Below, piece after piece: positions 1 to 14,172 of a DNA stretch of 64,000 bases. The notes below the pieces were generated by a model. That model was not told the DNA's origin, did not search any database, and was given only the letters and a program-made list of their open reading frames with translations. How positions within the stretch are numbered: position 1 is the stretch's first letter; each line of letters begins with the position of its first letter. The translations under genes and the position numbers were made by a program. Origin of the DNA: Caprella mutica. Taxonomy: Eukaryota; Arthropoda; Malacostraca; Amphipoda; Caprellidae. The stretch covers positions 39,430-103,429 of the forward strand of contig CANNZV010002330.1 of NCBI GenBank assembly GCA_947561585.1. Direction: 5' to 3'.

Positions 1-1025
1 GGCCAATATTGTTACAACATTAGCCCAATATTGTTACAACATTAGTCCAATATTGTTACAACATTAGCCCAATATTGTTACAACATTAGCCCAATATTGT
101 TACAACATTAGCCCAATAATGTTACAACATTAGTCCAATATTATTACAACATTAGTCCAATATTATTACAATAATAGCCCAATATTGTTACAACATTAGT
201 CCAATAATGTTACAACATTAGCCCAATATTGTTACAACATTAGCTCATTATTTTGTCACAACATTAGCCCAACATTGTTACAACATTAGTCCAATATTTT
301 TACAACATTAGTCCAATATTCTTACAATAATAGCCCAATATTGTTACAATATTAGTCCAATATTGTTACAACATTAGTCCAATATTGATACAACATTAGT
401 CCAATATTGTTACAACATTAGTCCAATATTGTTACAATATTAGTCCAATATTGTTACAACATTAGTCCAATATTGTTACAACATTAGTCCAATATTGTTA
501 CAATATTAGTCCAATATTGTTACAACATTAGTCCAATATTGTTACAACATTAGCCCAATATTGTTACAACATTAGTCCAATATTGTTACAACATTAGTCC
601 AATATTTTTACAACATTAGTCCAATATTGTTACAATAATAGCCCAATATTGTTACAATATTAGTCCAATATTGTTACAACATTAGTCCAATATTGTTACA
701 ACATTAGTCCAATATTGTTACAACATTAGTCCAATATTGTTACAACATTAGTCCAATATTGTTACAACATTAGTCCAATATTGTTACAATATTAGTCCAA
801 TATTGTTACAACATTAGTCCAATATTGTTACAACATTAGTCCAATATTGTTACAATATTAGTCCAATATTGTTACAACATTAGTCCAATATTGTTACAAC
901 ATTAGTCCAATATTGTTACAACATTAGTCCAATATTGTTACAACATTAGCCCAATATTGTTACAACATTAGCCCAATATTTTGTCACAACCTATTGCTCC
1001 AATACTGTAACAACATTGCCAATAT
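1..1025. repeat. 22-bp minisatellite array, cut by the window edge
   Basis: About 46 copies of a 22-bp unit (ccaatattgttacaacatta plus gt or gc). Variants include attattaca, tttttaca and aataata. The last copies decay near 1000-1025. No stable reading frame. Confidence 0.95.
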
Positions 1026-2790
1026 TGTGATAATTTTGCCCCGATAAACATTGCTACCATGTTTTTTTCCTAAATGTTCATTTGCTATGTAAATTCTACA
1101 ATATACAAACTCTCACTGCTCTAAATTCTTCCTAGACTCATTGCTAGTCTAGAAATGGTGCAGAGTCCACATCACATTGCCTGCTATAATTGTTAGGAGT
1201 GTTCTTTCACCCCTTCTTCTAATTTGAACCTTGCAGTTAGATGATCTGGTTATTTTCCTTCTCAAAGCTATAGGGACTTATCAATTTTCTTTATTTTCTA
1301 ATAGAAGTAACAGTTCAGTATGTATATGATTATGTTGATTTTCATGGTAAGTTTGAACATTATTATTTCTTTCTAAAATTTAATTTGAAGAGTGTTTGGA
1401 TAATTCAATAAATTATTTCAACCTATGATCTAATTTTACATTTTTTTAGTAATATATATATATAAGAGTTTAAGCTATCCAAGAATAATATGATATTAAT
1501 AAAAAACAAAAATTTATAACTAAATATTTTGTTTGTTAAATTATTCTTTTTACATTACTACGATATTGTGAAAGTATTCACAATAAAATTTATTATTGCA
1601 CATAATAATAATATTTTAATTGAGCACTGTAATGTAAAATACACTCGTTATTAATCATGCTAAAACGGTTTAATCATACATCTTCTTAATCATAACTACC
1701 TACCCATCTTGTACTTCATAACTCTCTTCTTGCATCAAATTCTCTAGCTTTTAGTCGTTTATGGCCCATATAATTTAGTGCACCAAACATAAAACTACTG
1801 CAAGAAGTTATTAACTCGAATGTTTCCTTTAGAACTTTCGACTGAAGTTTGAATTTGAGATCTTTTCGTCTGAAGGAAATGATTATTCTAAAAATATTAC
1901 CATAATTTATCACTTTAATGGTCAATTTCTTGTGCCAAATAATTTTATTATGTCTATTTAAGGAAATCGATCTCTTTCAGAAAATCCAAAATTGAAAAAA
2001 TGTCAAAAAGATTTTATTTGCCTAAAGTACACCCACAGGTGCGTAGAATGCACGAGTAAATATTACAGTGGTAGCTGGTCTGTAGCGCGAGCAATGATGG
2101 TGGAAGGTGGAAGGGGTGGCTAGAAACCGAGGGAGTTGGGTTGGGGGTGGGAGTTGATTTGTGGATTATGTGGTGGAAAGTAAACTACCATCTGCAAATA
2201 TATGTCGTTTGTAGTAAGTATGTCAGGACAACTGCTGCTGCTAGAGCCATTTTAGTCTATCCTGAAACTTATGTTTTAGGATGACTGACGCTCAATATCT
2301 CTGTAAGTGTCAGGACTGGTTTGAAAGGAAAGAAGTGATTTATAATATAACATTGAGTTTTTCAGATATCTGAATAATAAAATAAATTATAGCTAAATGA
2401 ATTTTTAAGAAATTGTAAAAATTAGCGTTTCCAACTTTGTTTTTTCAAAAAATAACTTTTCCATTTTTTTTTTCAATTTCATATATCAAGGTTATTTTGT
2501 AGAACAGCTCTTCGTCTTTCAAATGAATCCTGTTTCATGTTTCACAGTGAAAATTTGAATCTGATAGAAAGTGTTGAAGTTACCTTTAAAATAATCGTTT
2601 TCTATTAAAAACTCGTTTTCTATTGGCTGTAGCCTTAGAGAAAAAAAAATTCTTTCGTCCAGTTCTACATGTATACTAAATTTCGGTACTCTTAGATTAA
2701 TAATAACAATTTTTGGAAGGAGATAGATCCTCTTAATACACTTCTATAATGATATATTAATAATAAAAATGAACGATTGAATGTTACGAG
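1026..2790. other. AT-rich stretch, no gene seen
   Basis: AT-rich single-copy-looking DNA. A more GC- and purine-rich patch at about 2030-2170 holds runs such as ggtggaaggtggaaggggtgg. The short open frames lack coding character. Confidence 0.6.
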
Positions 2791-3349
2791 TTGATTTTAG
2801 TTGACATTGCATAGCTTCCATACTGAAACAGTCCATTGCCATATGATAATTTTTTTTAGAGATAAAATTGAGGCAGCAGCATTTCATATTCTACTGAAGC
2901 TATTAATTTAATAAAAAAGATATCACAATCAAGTTAGGTGTTCTTCTCTTTCTGAAATATTTCGAGACAGCAGACTGTTTAATTCTGTAGTAGAGATTCA
3001 TAGTCAGTTCATTGAAGCATTATATCCCATTAGAGCTCAAAAATGGGCATCAGAGTCGGCAATTGCAGTACAAATGGTGAGAAAATCTGCAGCTGTGAAC
3101 AAAATCTGGAGAGAAAAGTAAAATTGGTGCCTCCTTACGGAACAAATCTCTGAAATATTTCCTCTGAATCTGGTGGAAATAATCAACAGAATTCAGAGGT
3201 AAAAGTATCCAGTGGAAGAGTCACAAAATAACTAAATACGAGAGAATAAAGTTATTAATCCACAGTTAAATTACCTGTGTACCTTTAATACAGTTACTCA
3301 ATGTAAACAATAGAATGAGATGGATTCTATCTCTTTGGTTGCTATATAT

Positions 3350-3740
3350 TCCCTACTGTGGCCGTCAAACCAATCAATGTAACTCGAAATGTAACAGACG
3401 AAGGTGTTTCATGCCTCACTGAGCACCAAATTGTAGAAGACAAAACAACGGACACAGCAGAGTAATTGTACGTAAATTATAAACGGAAGCTTAAGTCTAC
3501 CTGAGTTTCCAGGCCAGAAAATAGTCATCAGTGTACCTGGTCAAGTGGAAACAACCTGGACATCAAATTAGCCAAATAAACACAGTTCTGATGTGTTTGT
3601 CAGTCATGGAATATCAAAGTGTGAGCATTAGGAGGATATCAATGACTGCATACAAACCACCACCAGATGCTAAGCTCAAACTAACTATTGGACACATTCT
3701 CTGCCGAATATCACAGCGAGTGTGAAGCTGTCACCAACTT
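3350..3740 (+). pseudogene. Possible decayed LINE endonuclease fragment
   Basis: The plus-strand frame 3531-3725 reads ...VSIRRISMTAYKPPPDAKLK, which resembles the [N/A]-x-Y-x-P-P motif of LINE apurinic endonucleases. Surrounding frames are broken. No reverse transcriptase motif was seen nearby. Weak evidence. Confidence 0.25.
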
Positions 3741-3999
3741 TGATATCCGCTCAAGATGTGGGAGAGGTTATATATGTAGAATATATAACCTGTATGTTGG
3801 TTATATTAATAGAGGATAAGTTAGAGTGTTTCTATTTGTGGACTTTAAGTGTGGGCTTCGTAATTGATATAATTGAATTGAGCTTTAAATTCACATTGTA
3901 ACTCAACTCGAATGAATTTGTATGTAATATAAATAACTTTATGTATTTATGTTGAATTAATGCATATGCATTAATAAATGTTAGTGAGGAAACTATTAA

Positions 4000-4812
4000 C
4001 CTTTTACGAGCGGAATTAATCTTCCGGTCTTTTTTTTCTTATTACTAGTTATACTGTGCCTATAGTTATAGTAATATATAATTAATACAGTATATGAATT
4101 AATTTTAATAAGTTTTGTTATTTCCTCAATTTTTTAACATGTGACGCGGTAGTCACATTCGTCAGTAGGCTCCACACATTCAATTTATCACAGTAAAGTC
4201 CTTTACTTTTTATGTGACTAATTCGGCACACACGGTCGTAAAGGGTTATATCAATTTTGACCAACATAGATTGTTGGTCAAAGGTTTTTATATTTTTTCT
4301 TCAAATAATGGTCAACAATACTTGAGCAGCTTTTCTGTTCATCCAAACATTAGTAAAATCTTTTGTTATTGTTTTCAATTTACAGCGTCCCAGACACAGA
4401 GAATAGAGAATTTATGTTTCCAAAATAACTCTTTGTTTTCGGTTTGCTGTTCCGAACTCATTGGAAATCCTGAAACAAAATATACTTTATTTATAGCTTA
4501 AAGAGTGAAAGATTGTTCTATTGTTCTTGTTTTTTATAGCTATCAGATATAGAGAAGTTTGATAAGCGAATTCACTTTTTTTTTGTATATCGAAAATTAT
4601 TTCGAGCAAGTCATTTAATTTTAGTGTATTTAATTAGATTTTCAATCCGTTTAAGTCAAGTAACGCTCTATAATATATTTGAATTGCCATTTTTCAGAAA
4701 ATATATATACATATTCATTTAAATAATTTGTTATAGAAAAAATATAAATAAAAAATAAACATAATAACAAGAACTTTAGGAAACCACAATCCAGAACCAT
4801 TTCGATTACTAC
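4000..4812. other. AT-rich stretch, no gene seen
   Basis: A 95-codon plus-strand frame at 4214-4501 has no recognisable motif or codon pattern. Nothing else can be supported. Confidence 0.5.
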
Positions 4813-6340
4813 TATTTCATTATTTTTATTTCAAATGGCAGAATGTTTACAAATTCCTCACCAAGATATGATCGCATGAATCTATTTCTATTTTTGTAGT
4901 TATTGAAAACCTTACTGCAGAATCACTTCGCGTATCCAGATACTCTATCGACCGATACGCGCATCGTATCAATGGGAGTGTCAATCATTTCAGAATTCTG
5001 AGAGTTGTGATAGTTGCAACATATTGTAACATTTATATTTACCACACACGAGTGAATTTTATATGAACGTCTGTCAAGCTTTATTCCAGTTATTGTAGCA
5101 AACAATGAACTGGAGAGTGAATGAACTTTCTGTATTTTCTACAGTCTGTTTTCAAGAAATATTTTCAGTGAAATCTGAGTGTGAGAAAGTTGGGAGTTAA
5201 ATTATGTAGATATTGACATGAACCTGACCTAATATGTGGTGAAACTAAGTAGAGAACAACATGACGCATGAAATGGTGTAGAAGACATGCAGAGCAACAT
5301 GACGCATGGAATGGTGTAGAGGACATGCTGAGCAACATGACGCATGGAATGGTGTAGAGGACATGCAGAGCAGCATGAGGACATGTTGCTGGTGTGGAGG
5401 ACATGCAGAGCAGCATGAGGACATGTTGCTGGTGTGGAGGACATGCAGAGCAGCATGATGACATGTTGCTGGTGTGGAGGACATGCAGAGTTTCTCTCAT
5501 GAGTCCCTCAATATGGATGCAAATGAGGTTTCGTCCGGTGGCCGAATGTTCTGTCGAATTGGCCAGACGAATTTAACTACAACCGCTAGAAAGATTATCC
5601 ATCATCGCAACAGATTGAAATATTCTTGTAATTGTTTAACAATCTCCCCCAATTATTTAAATTAAAGTTATAAGAAGTAGTTGCTGTTTAGATCATTAAT
5701 TGCGTACAATCTGCAGCTGGTAAACACTTGTCTCCAATTAGAGAAAACTTTAATTTGGTGTGAGTTTATTTTGTCTGTCAGAACATCTGCTCGGTGTCAC
5801 TTTTTAGGAATTACCAGAGATACAATTACCGGCCACTATTACCTTTTTAGGAATTACCTGAGATACAATTACCGGTCACTCTTACCTCTTTAGGAATTAC
5901 CAGATATACAAATACCGGCCACTCTTACCTTTTTAGGAATTACCAGAGATACAATTACCAGTCACTATTACCTTTTTAGGAATTACCAGAGATACAATTA
6001 CCGGTCACTCTCACCTTTTTAGGAATTACCAGAGATACAATTACCGGTCACTCTCACCTTTTTAGGAATTACCAGAGATACAATTATCGGTCACTCTCAC
6101 CTTTTTAGGAATTACCAGAGATTTAATTACCGGTCACTCTTACCTTTTTAGGAATTACCAGAGATACAATTACCGGCCACTCCTGTACTTACAATCAACA
6201 AAACCAACGGATTTGTTTGCTCTCAGATAATCTAAATGATTGAACTATAATTACCACTGTACACATTTTGTAGTAATTAGACTTTTTTGAGGTAGATTAT
6301 AAATGGCAATTATTGGACGGTATTACTAATTTTTTTTTCG
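4813..6340 (+). mobile_element. Dispersed element, copy A, with two internal minisatellites
   Basis: The same sequence recurs inverted at 36922-38707. Shared landmarks are tatttcattatttttatttc at the left, the region at 4920-5110, the minisatellites, and ggacggtattactaatt at the right. Array 1 (about 5270-5490) has 38-40-bp units around gtagaggacatgcagagcag. Array 2 (about 5800-6185) has a 43-bp unit containing aggaattaccagagatacaa and taccggtcact, 8-9 copies. No transposase or TIR was found. Internal minisatellites recall Helitron-type nonautonomous elements, but that is only an analogy. Confidence 0.75.
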
Positions 6341-7190
6341 AATTTTATTTTTCATTGTCGATTCTCCTTTATTGTAGATATCGCTAAGGAATATTTATTA
6401 CGTATCTAAAAATTGATAGAGTAGGTAAAGTATTTTCTAAATACAATTTAAAAATTAGACACTGAGAATCTAGAATGATAAGTTTTTTTTCTCACTAAAA
6501 ACAAGAAGGATAGAATGATAAATATAACTCGTAAAGTTTTAGAAATAGTTGAAAATATTTTTCTATTTAACCGAATGACTGTCGGTATCACAGTTATCAT
6601 CGAAAGTTGGGAATGACTTTCAAATACAGAAATGTAGACAATAGAAGTCTCTCTAATTCTTTCATTTCATACAAAGTCACTTCATTGCTCAAACAGTCTT
6701 GGCAAAGACGGACTGAAGGAAATTGAGTTCAAGAAAATATAGGGTCTGTAAATAATCTATTGATAATTATATATTACTGCTAATAATGTTAAATGATTTT
6801 GTATTAACGATATTAATTTTACAATTCAAGAAGGACGCGGTCACTAACATTAATTTATAACTATTTATTTATTTTTTATTTATTTAAATTTACACAATAT
6901 ATACATATAAGATAAACTTAAAAAATTCAGTCTGCCCGTAATCTTTTTTGTGACCTCATTTTTTTAAATATTTATTTCAATATTCAATTAACGCTCAATT
7001 ACTTGAATATTTTGTTATATTTACTCTTTATTTTTATATCATGTTTTACTCTATCAATTAACCGAAAAAACTGATTCTATCGTATTTTTTACTTTAATAT
7101 TTAATAATAATTGAAGTTCAATACTAAGAGCGGTAATTTATTACGTATTCTGAATTACCGTTTTAACATTTTTCCTTACCATTAGTAACT
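6341..7190. other. AT-rich stretch, no gene seen
   Basis: Homopolymer-rich AT DNA without a supportable feature. Confidence 0.5.
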
Positions 7191-7790
7191 CTCCATTTCT
7201 TTCTCACTCATTTCTTTCTCACTCATTTCCTTCTCTCTTTTTTATCCTCTTTACTATCCATTTATTCCTCTCTACCTATATTATTATTCCTCTCATTGTA
7301 TTTTTGTCACTTTCATTATTTCGCTTGACTTATTTATTTTCTCCTCTCTTTATAATTCTTCTCTTTATCACTCACTTTCTACATATCTTACTTTATTTAT
7401 CTTTTTCTCTTTATTCATCTTTATCACTCTCTTTCTCTATGTCTTACTTTATTTAACTTCTTCTCTTTATTCATCTTTATCACTCTCTTTCTCTATGTCT
7501 TACTTTATTTATCTTTTTCTCTTTATTCACCTTCATCACTTTCTTTCTCTATGTCTTACTTTATTTATCTTATTCTCTTTATTCATCTTTATCACGCTCT
7601 TTCTTTCTCTTTTTCGTACTATATTTATCTCTTTCTCTTTCTTCATCTTTATCACTCTCTTTCTCTATGTCTTACTTTATTTATCTTTTTCTCTTTCTTC
7701 ATATTTATCACGCTCTTTCTTTCTCTTTTTCGTACTTTATCTTTTTCTCTATCTCAACTTATGTCCCGTTTCATTGTTCAAGAAATGGCT
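7190..7790. repeat. Pyrimidine-rich imperfect tandem repeat, unit about 57 bp
   Basis: Plus strand almost purely C/T/A, built on ctctttattcatctttatca and ctctttctctatgtcttact. The units between about 7400 and 7740 repeat every 50-60 bp. The hydrophobic open frames here reflect the T-rich strand. Confidence 0.8.
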
Positions 7791-7954
7791 TAAGTTTTTA
7801 TAGTGTTTTTATGGGCTAACTTTTATATTGGTTGAACTCCTCTCCCATATCTTCTATTTCCCTTAATTTACTACACTTTATACACACTTTAAAATGTACT
7901 ACATACAACATTCTACTATGATAATAAATAAATAATTTAGAGACATTTATATAT

Positions 7955-8045
7955 ATACTAGTGTACTTTCCCGTTCAAAATAACGGGTCTTCACCAATAC
8001 CAATTTATAACCTGTTATTAGGGTTACTTTTAATGAATTCAATTA
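7955..8045 (+). repeat. End of a dispersed repeat (ACTAGTGTAC...CCCGTT type)
   Basis: Reads actagtgtactttcccgttc, then aaataacgggtcttca and ggttacttttaatg. The window's last 75 bases (63925-64000) repeat it in the same orientation. CCCGTT...AACGGG forms a small palindrome near the edge. Probably the terminus of an unclassified transposon. Confidence 0.6.
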
Positions 8046-9980
8046 AAATTAAAATTTTCTGCATAGTCTAATTTATTTTATAGATAAAATACATTTGAAA
8101 ATTAAATAAAAACAAAGGAATTTAAATATCAAGTCAATATATTCCCGTGCGTATCATAGTTACATTCTTCATGTTTAATACCCGTCGAGTAAAAGCGGGC
8201 ACCAAATAAATAAATAAACACATGAGGGAAATTATTAGTATAGATATATGGATATAAATGTCAACTAATATCTCTTTGAAGTATGTTTTAATTAAAAATA
8301 AAAAGTATGTTCTATTAAATTCACTAATTAATTGTTTAATCAATGCATTATATTAACCAAATAATTTGTATTTAGCTAAAGTTATTTTATTTATTTATAT
8401 GTTTTTATACGAATAACATAAACTGACTGTGTAAGATTATATTTCAAGTTATTAGAATATACAAGTATTTAGTTATATATCTACATGGTTAAATATTAAT
8501 TGTGCGTAATGCATAAAATCTAGGGTAATCACTCATAATATTTTACTTACTTTTACTTCATATAATTTAGCTGCAATAATGAATAATTGATATTTTATGA
8601 ATTATTAATATTCCGTAAAATATAATAAGAAAAATTGATTGACTTGAATATCATTTTTCTTTTAAAAAATGATTCTTCAAAATATAATAATTAATTAAAG
8701 TTTGTATTTATATAATAAATTATATAATTTATATGAAATAGAAACGCGAAAAATATAACAACTATGGTCATCCATAGAACACAATTCAATATATAAATTA
8801 CTTGGGAAAATATATATGAATTGAAGTCAAGTAAATAAAATTTTAGTAAATAATATCAATATATATTTTTTTAATGTTCAATAATACGGAACCTTCCATG
8901 AAACAGGTTCAATTTCATCATTATAATTCATTCAATATATGAATTATTACACAGAGAAATAAAGGCAAGTTCAGTTCTATGTAAGATAAAACCTGCAGTT
9001 CAATTTGCTGATAAAAATACAGCTGGGAGATAATTATCAATTAGGTCCATAATGATTTGGAATTACTTTTCGGGAGCCATTGAAGATAAATTACGATGCC
9101 ATTTAGAAAATTAGAAAGAAATGATTACTGCCAATGGAAAGGAGATTAGAAATTAATTTGAAGAAATTATAGAAGATAAAGCAATGGTATAAATATATAT
9201 ACTCATTTAATAATTAATGATATATAACAATTATTGGTATACATCGATGAATGGTATATCCAAGAATGGTTTATTAATTAATTTTATATTTAATAATACA
9301 AAAATGCATGGTATACCAATTGAGTTTTATAATATATAAATCTTTTATCACATTAATAAATGAACCCAATTATAAATCATTTCCCTATATTTATTTATCA
9401 TTTAATGATATATAAATAAATGGTATATAAATGAATGGCTTACCAATATTCCTTTTCCCATATTAATAAATAACACTTTTATCAATCATTTCCCTATACA
9501 ACACTATGGCGGTTACAAATAAATTCCCTATTTCTTTACACACGTTTCTGTCGAAGATGAGACATCAAATGATTTATTCAGCATCTTACCAAAAAATGGC
9601 AAGGCTTATCACCAACATTTCCCTCGTACTATTTTCATGTTTATATTAATACTGCATGGAAGATATTTCTTATTTATTCATAAAATATTCATATGGTTCA
9701 ATTTTATTATGGACACTTCTGTTTGAATATTTTAACAGTCATTATTGTACAGTAGTGGAAAAATTATTATGGATTTTTCAAATCGAAATTTTGTTCATAT
9801 AATGGTAAATGAAACAAATTTTGTTGATTGCAAATGGATTTATTTTAATACACTGATACAGTGATACGTCTTTATCATTCATATACACATTGTTTGATAT
9901 TTTTTAGTATCCGTAAGGACTTCAATGGTTGTTTCCCCATCACTTTCTCTACAGTCACAATAATTAAAAAAAAAATCCAC
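8046..9980. other. AT-rich stretch, no gene seen
   Basis: Very AT-rich. A loose motif aatggtata recurs between about 9230 and 9440. No supportable coding or RNA feature. Confidence 0.5.
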
Positions 9981-9983
9981 ATC

Positions 9984-11273
9984 ATTTTCTCCTCATTCCC
10001 CATCACTTTCTCCTCATTCCCCATCATTTTCCCCTCATTCCCCATCACTTTTTCCTCATTCCCCATCACTTTCTCCTCATTCCCCATCACTTTCTCCTCA
10101 TTCTCCATCATTTTCCCCTCATTCCCCATCACTTTCTCCTCATTCCCCATCACTTTCTCCTCATTCCCCATCACTTTCTCCTCATTCCCCATCACTTTCT
10201 TCTCATTCCCCATCATTTTCTCCTCATTCCCCATCACTTTCTCCTCATTCCCCATCACTTTCTCCTCATTCCCCATCACTTTCTCCTCATTCCCCATCAT
10301 TTTCCCCTCATTCCCCATCACTTTCTCCTCATTCCCCATCACTTTCTCCTAATTCCCCATCACTTTCTCCTCATTCCCCATCACTTTCTTCTCATTCCCC
10401 ATCATTTTCTCCTCATTCCCCATCACTTTCTCCTCATTCCCCATCACTTTCTCCTCATTCCCCATCACTTTCTCCTCATTCCCCATCATTTTCCCCTCAT
10501 TCCCCATCACTTTCTCCTCATTCCCCATCACTTTCTCCTCATTTCCCATCACTTTCTCCTCATTCCCCATCACTTTCTCCTCATTCCCCATCACTTTCTC
10601 CTCATTCCCCATCACTTTCTCCTCATTCCCCATCATTTTCCCCTCATTCCCCATCACTTTTTCCTCATTCCCCATCACTTTCTCCTCATTCCCCATCACT
10701 TTCTCCTCATTCCCCATCACTTTCTCCTCATTCCCCATCACTTTCTCCTCATTCCCCATCACTTTCTCCTCATTCCCATCACTTTCTCCTCATTCCCCAT
10801 CACTTTCTCCTCATTCCCCATCACTTTCTCCTCATTCCCCATCACTTTCTCCTCATTCCCCATCACTTTCTCCTCATTCCCCATCACTTTCTCCTCATTC
10901 CCCATCACTTTCTCCTCATTCCCCATCACTTTCTCCTCATTCCCCATCTCTTTCTCCTCATTCCCCATCTCTTTCTCCTCATTTCCCATCACTTTCTCCT
11001 CATTCCCCATCACTTTCTCCTCATTCCCCATCTCTTTCTCCTCATTCCCCATCACTTTCTCCTCATTCCCCATCACTTTCTCCTCATTCCCCATCACTTT
11101 CTCCTCATTCCCCATCACTTTCTCCTCATTCCCCATCACTTTCTCCTCATTCCCCATCACTTTCTCCTCATTCCCCATCACTTTCTCCTCATTCCCCATC
11201 ACTTTCTCCTCATTCCCCATCACTTTCTCCACATTCCCCATCACTCTCTCCTCATTCCCCATCATTTTCTTCT
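9984..11273. repeat. 21-bp minisatellite array
   Basis: About 61 copies of a 21-bp unit, ctttctcctcattccccatc plus a. Variants are attttc, tctcttt, ttcccct and tttcttc. A 1-bp loss near 10770 shifts phase. Because 21 is a multiple of 3 and the unit lacks stops, both strands show long seven-residue-repeat frames (minus strand EKVMGNE). These are treated as non-coding. Confidence 0.95.
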
Positions 11274-12711
11274 GCTCAATTATTTTCAATTTAATAAAAT
11301 GTAATTTAGTTATTTAAACCCTTTATTCAAGAGTTTATCTATAATTTATTACCTATGCTACAAGCTGCTTAACAGATTGATGTGACGGACAGACAGACTG
11401 AAGACGCTAATATTATTGTATACATTTAAAACAACAACTTTTTTTCTTTCTATCTCATGAATTTTATAAAAAGAATTATATATATAAGTTTTATAAATTT
11501 AACAAAATTAAAATTGAGAACGTTGAAAATGGTGAAATACAACTTAATAAATTTATTTAGAGTAACATGAAAAAGATTCTACAGAAATACATCCTTTATT
11601 CTGTGTATAATTAAATATCTCTATATATATATAATTATATAATAATTGTAATATTTCCTTTAACAGTAATAATGATTATTATTTCTACTGCTTTTCTATT
11701 TGATTAATATTTGTTTACAATGAAATTCTGCAAAAAAGTTGAACTTCACTACGATGAATAGCTTCATTTATTCACCCTCTTTTATATCTTATTCATTCCT
11801 TGTGTTTAAGAAATAATTAAATGTTGTATATTTCCATGCTAAGGACAATGGACTTTTTGAAGTTAGGATAAAGTTTATATATTTTAAATAACATGGGTAA
11901 TAGATAAATATTAAGCATATAAAGTAAATTAGAAAACAATTTAGACAGTAATTAAATATATTAACGTTATTATCATTAATGTTCCTATTAATTAATTAAT
12001 TAATACTAGATACTCCTGCCGTCAAAAATGACCGCATATTTAATTAATTTATCGAATTCATGGACACGGATAAAAGTCTAAAAATGTCTGTATTAATTAT
12101 ATAGTCAACTGAATAAAATCATATTTAATTTAGTTATAGAAACCATTTATTGAACTGGTATCAGAATAATTTCATATCCATGCTATCAGCTTCTTGCCAA
12201 GCAGGTTAGTGTGACGGACAGACAGACACAATCCATTCATTGAACTGATATCAGAATAATTTCATATCCATGCTATCAGCTGCTTGCCAAGCGTATTATA
12301 TTATTTGGTTAGTGTGACGGACAGACAGAATTAAAATACCTATACTATTTTGAATAAATTTTCTTCTGAGAAATGAACTCCAAATTAACCCCCTCGTTAT
12401 TTTAGTTTTATTAACAAATGACATAGATGAGTAATTTCTATGATATCCAGTATTTTTTTTTACTCGTTTCTTGGTGACTGAACTTATTTTCATTGCAATA
12501 AGGAACATGTCACACGAGAGTTTTTGGAGCGTTATAAACGTTTCAAATGCGTCGCGTTACATGGATACGTATGAAATGGGTTAAACAATAATTTCCTCAG
12601 AGTTAAAAACGCTGTGAAAAAACGCTCGTGTGACATTGCCCAAATTCCTTAATATAATTGACATACTGATAATATACAGCATCTCAAGTTATCTTTCCAT
12701 GGGAAGTATTT
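11274..12711. other. AT-rich spacer with three copies of a gtgacggacagacagac motif
   Basis: gtgacggacagacagac occurs at about 11382, 12211 and 12313 (the last copy ends in agacagaa). The latter two lie in a direct duplication of about 90 bp (12143-12228 and 12232-12330) that shares atcagaataatttcatatcc and tgctatcagc. The origin is probably a degraded mobile element. No gene seen. Confidence 0.55.
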
Positions 12712-14015
12712 TATTACTATAGTAGTACTCCTCTATAGTAGAAGTCCTCTATAGTAGAACACTTCTATAGTAGAACTCCTCTATAGTAGAAGTCCTCTAT
12801 AGTAGAAGTCCTCTATAGTAGAACACTTCTATAGTAGAACTCCTCTATAGTAGAAGTCCTCTATAGTAGAAGTCCTCTATAGTAGAACACTTCTATAGTA
12901 GAACTCCTCTATAGTAGAAGTCCTCTATAGTAGAACACTTCTATAGTAGAACTCCTCTATAGTAGAAGTCCTCTATAGTAGAAGTCCTCTATAGTAGAAC
13001 ACTTCTATAGTAGAACTCCTCTATAGTAGAACTCCTCTATAGTAGAAGTCCTCTATAGTAGAACACTTCTATAGTAGAACTCCTCTATAGTAGAAGTCCT
13101 CTATAGTAGAAGTCCTCTATAGTAGAACACTTCTATAGTAGAACTCCTCTATAGTAGAAGTCCTCTATAGTAGAACACTTCTATAATAGAACTCCTCTAT
13201 AGTGAACTCCTCTATAGTAGAACTCCTCTATAGTAGAACTCCTCTATAGTAGAACTCCTCTATAGTAGAACTCCTCTATAGTAGAAGTCCTCTATAGTAG
13301 AACACTTCTATAGTAGAACTCCTCTATAGTAGAAGTCCTCTATAGTAGAAGTCCTCTATAGTAGAACACTTCTATAGTAGAACTCCTCTATAGTAGAACT
13401 CCTCTATAGTAGAACTCCTCTATAGTAGAACACTTCTATAGTAGAACTCCTCTATAGTAGAAGTCCTCTATAGTAGAAGTCCTCTATAGTAGAACACTTC
13501 TATAGTAGAACTCCTCTATAGTAGAAGTCCTCTATAGTAGAACACTTCTATAGTAGAACTCCTCTATAGTGAACTCCTCTATAGTAGAACTCCTCTATAG
13601 TAGAACTCCTCTATAGTAGAACTCCTCTATAGTAGAACTCCTCTATAGTAGAACTCCTCTATAGTAGAAGTCCTCTATAGTGAACTCCTCTATAGTAGAA
13701 CTCCTCTATAGTAGAACTCCTCTATAGTAGAAGTCCTCTATAGTAGAAGTCCTCTATAGTAGAACACTTCTATAGTAGAACTCCTCTATAGTGAACTCCT
13801 CTATAGTAGAACTCCTCTATAGTAGAACTCCTCTATAGTAGAACTCCTCTATAGTAGAACTCCTCTATAGTAGAACTCCTCTATAGTAGAACTCCTCTAT
13901 AGTAGAAGTCCTCTATAGTAGAACTCCTCTATAGTAGAACTCCTCTATAGTAGAAGTCCTCTATAGTAGAACACCTCTATAATAGAACTCCTCTATAGTA
14001 GAACTCCTCTATAGT
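12712..14015. repeat. 16-bp minisatellite array with ordered variants
   Basis: About 81 copies of ctatagtagaactcct. Three main variants (actcct, agtcct, acactt endings) recur in a fixed order over most of the array: actcct, agtcct, agtcct, acactt. A shorter variant ctatagtgaactcct marks block edges. The array runs directly into the palindrome at 14007-14172, whose other arm ends in a diverged inverted form of the same unit. Confidence 0.95.
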
Positions 14016-14172
14016 GAATGTATAGTCCTGAATAAGAGAACTACCCCGTATAGAGATGAAATTTTCTTTAGTTTGCCATGAATGGACAGTTTTCATGGCA
14101 CACTAAAGAAAATTTGTTCACTATTCGTGGTAGTTCTCTTACTCAGGATTCTATATTCACTATAGAGGACTC
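14007..14172. mobile_element. Palindromic element core joined to the 16-bp array
   Basis: Left arm ctatagtgaatgtatagtcc, tgaataagagaactacc, then ttttctttagtttgccatgaa. The right arm is its inverted copy: ttcatggcacactaaagaaa, ggtagttctcttactcagga, then ttcactatag. Just outside the right arm, aggactctactacaaaggtg and ttctactgaag are the inverted, unexpanded form of the array units. This is a foldback-type structure with one arm expanded. Confidence 0.75.

Noticed and set aside
5165..5576. Cys/Ser/His-rich frames in the 38-40-bp repeat of copy A
   Set aside because: The same frames appear in copy B only because the array is repeated. Both strands are open.
9861..11289. Open frames with seven-residue repeats on both strands
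   Set aside because: The unit is 21 bp without stops, so frames are open by arithmetic. A 1-bp loss breaks them without consequence.
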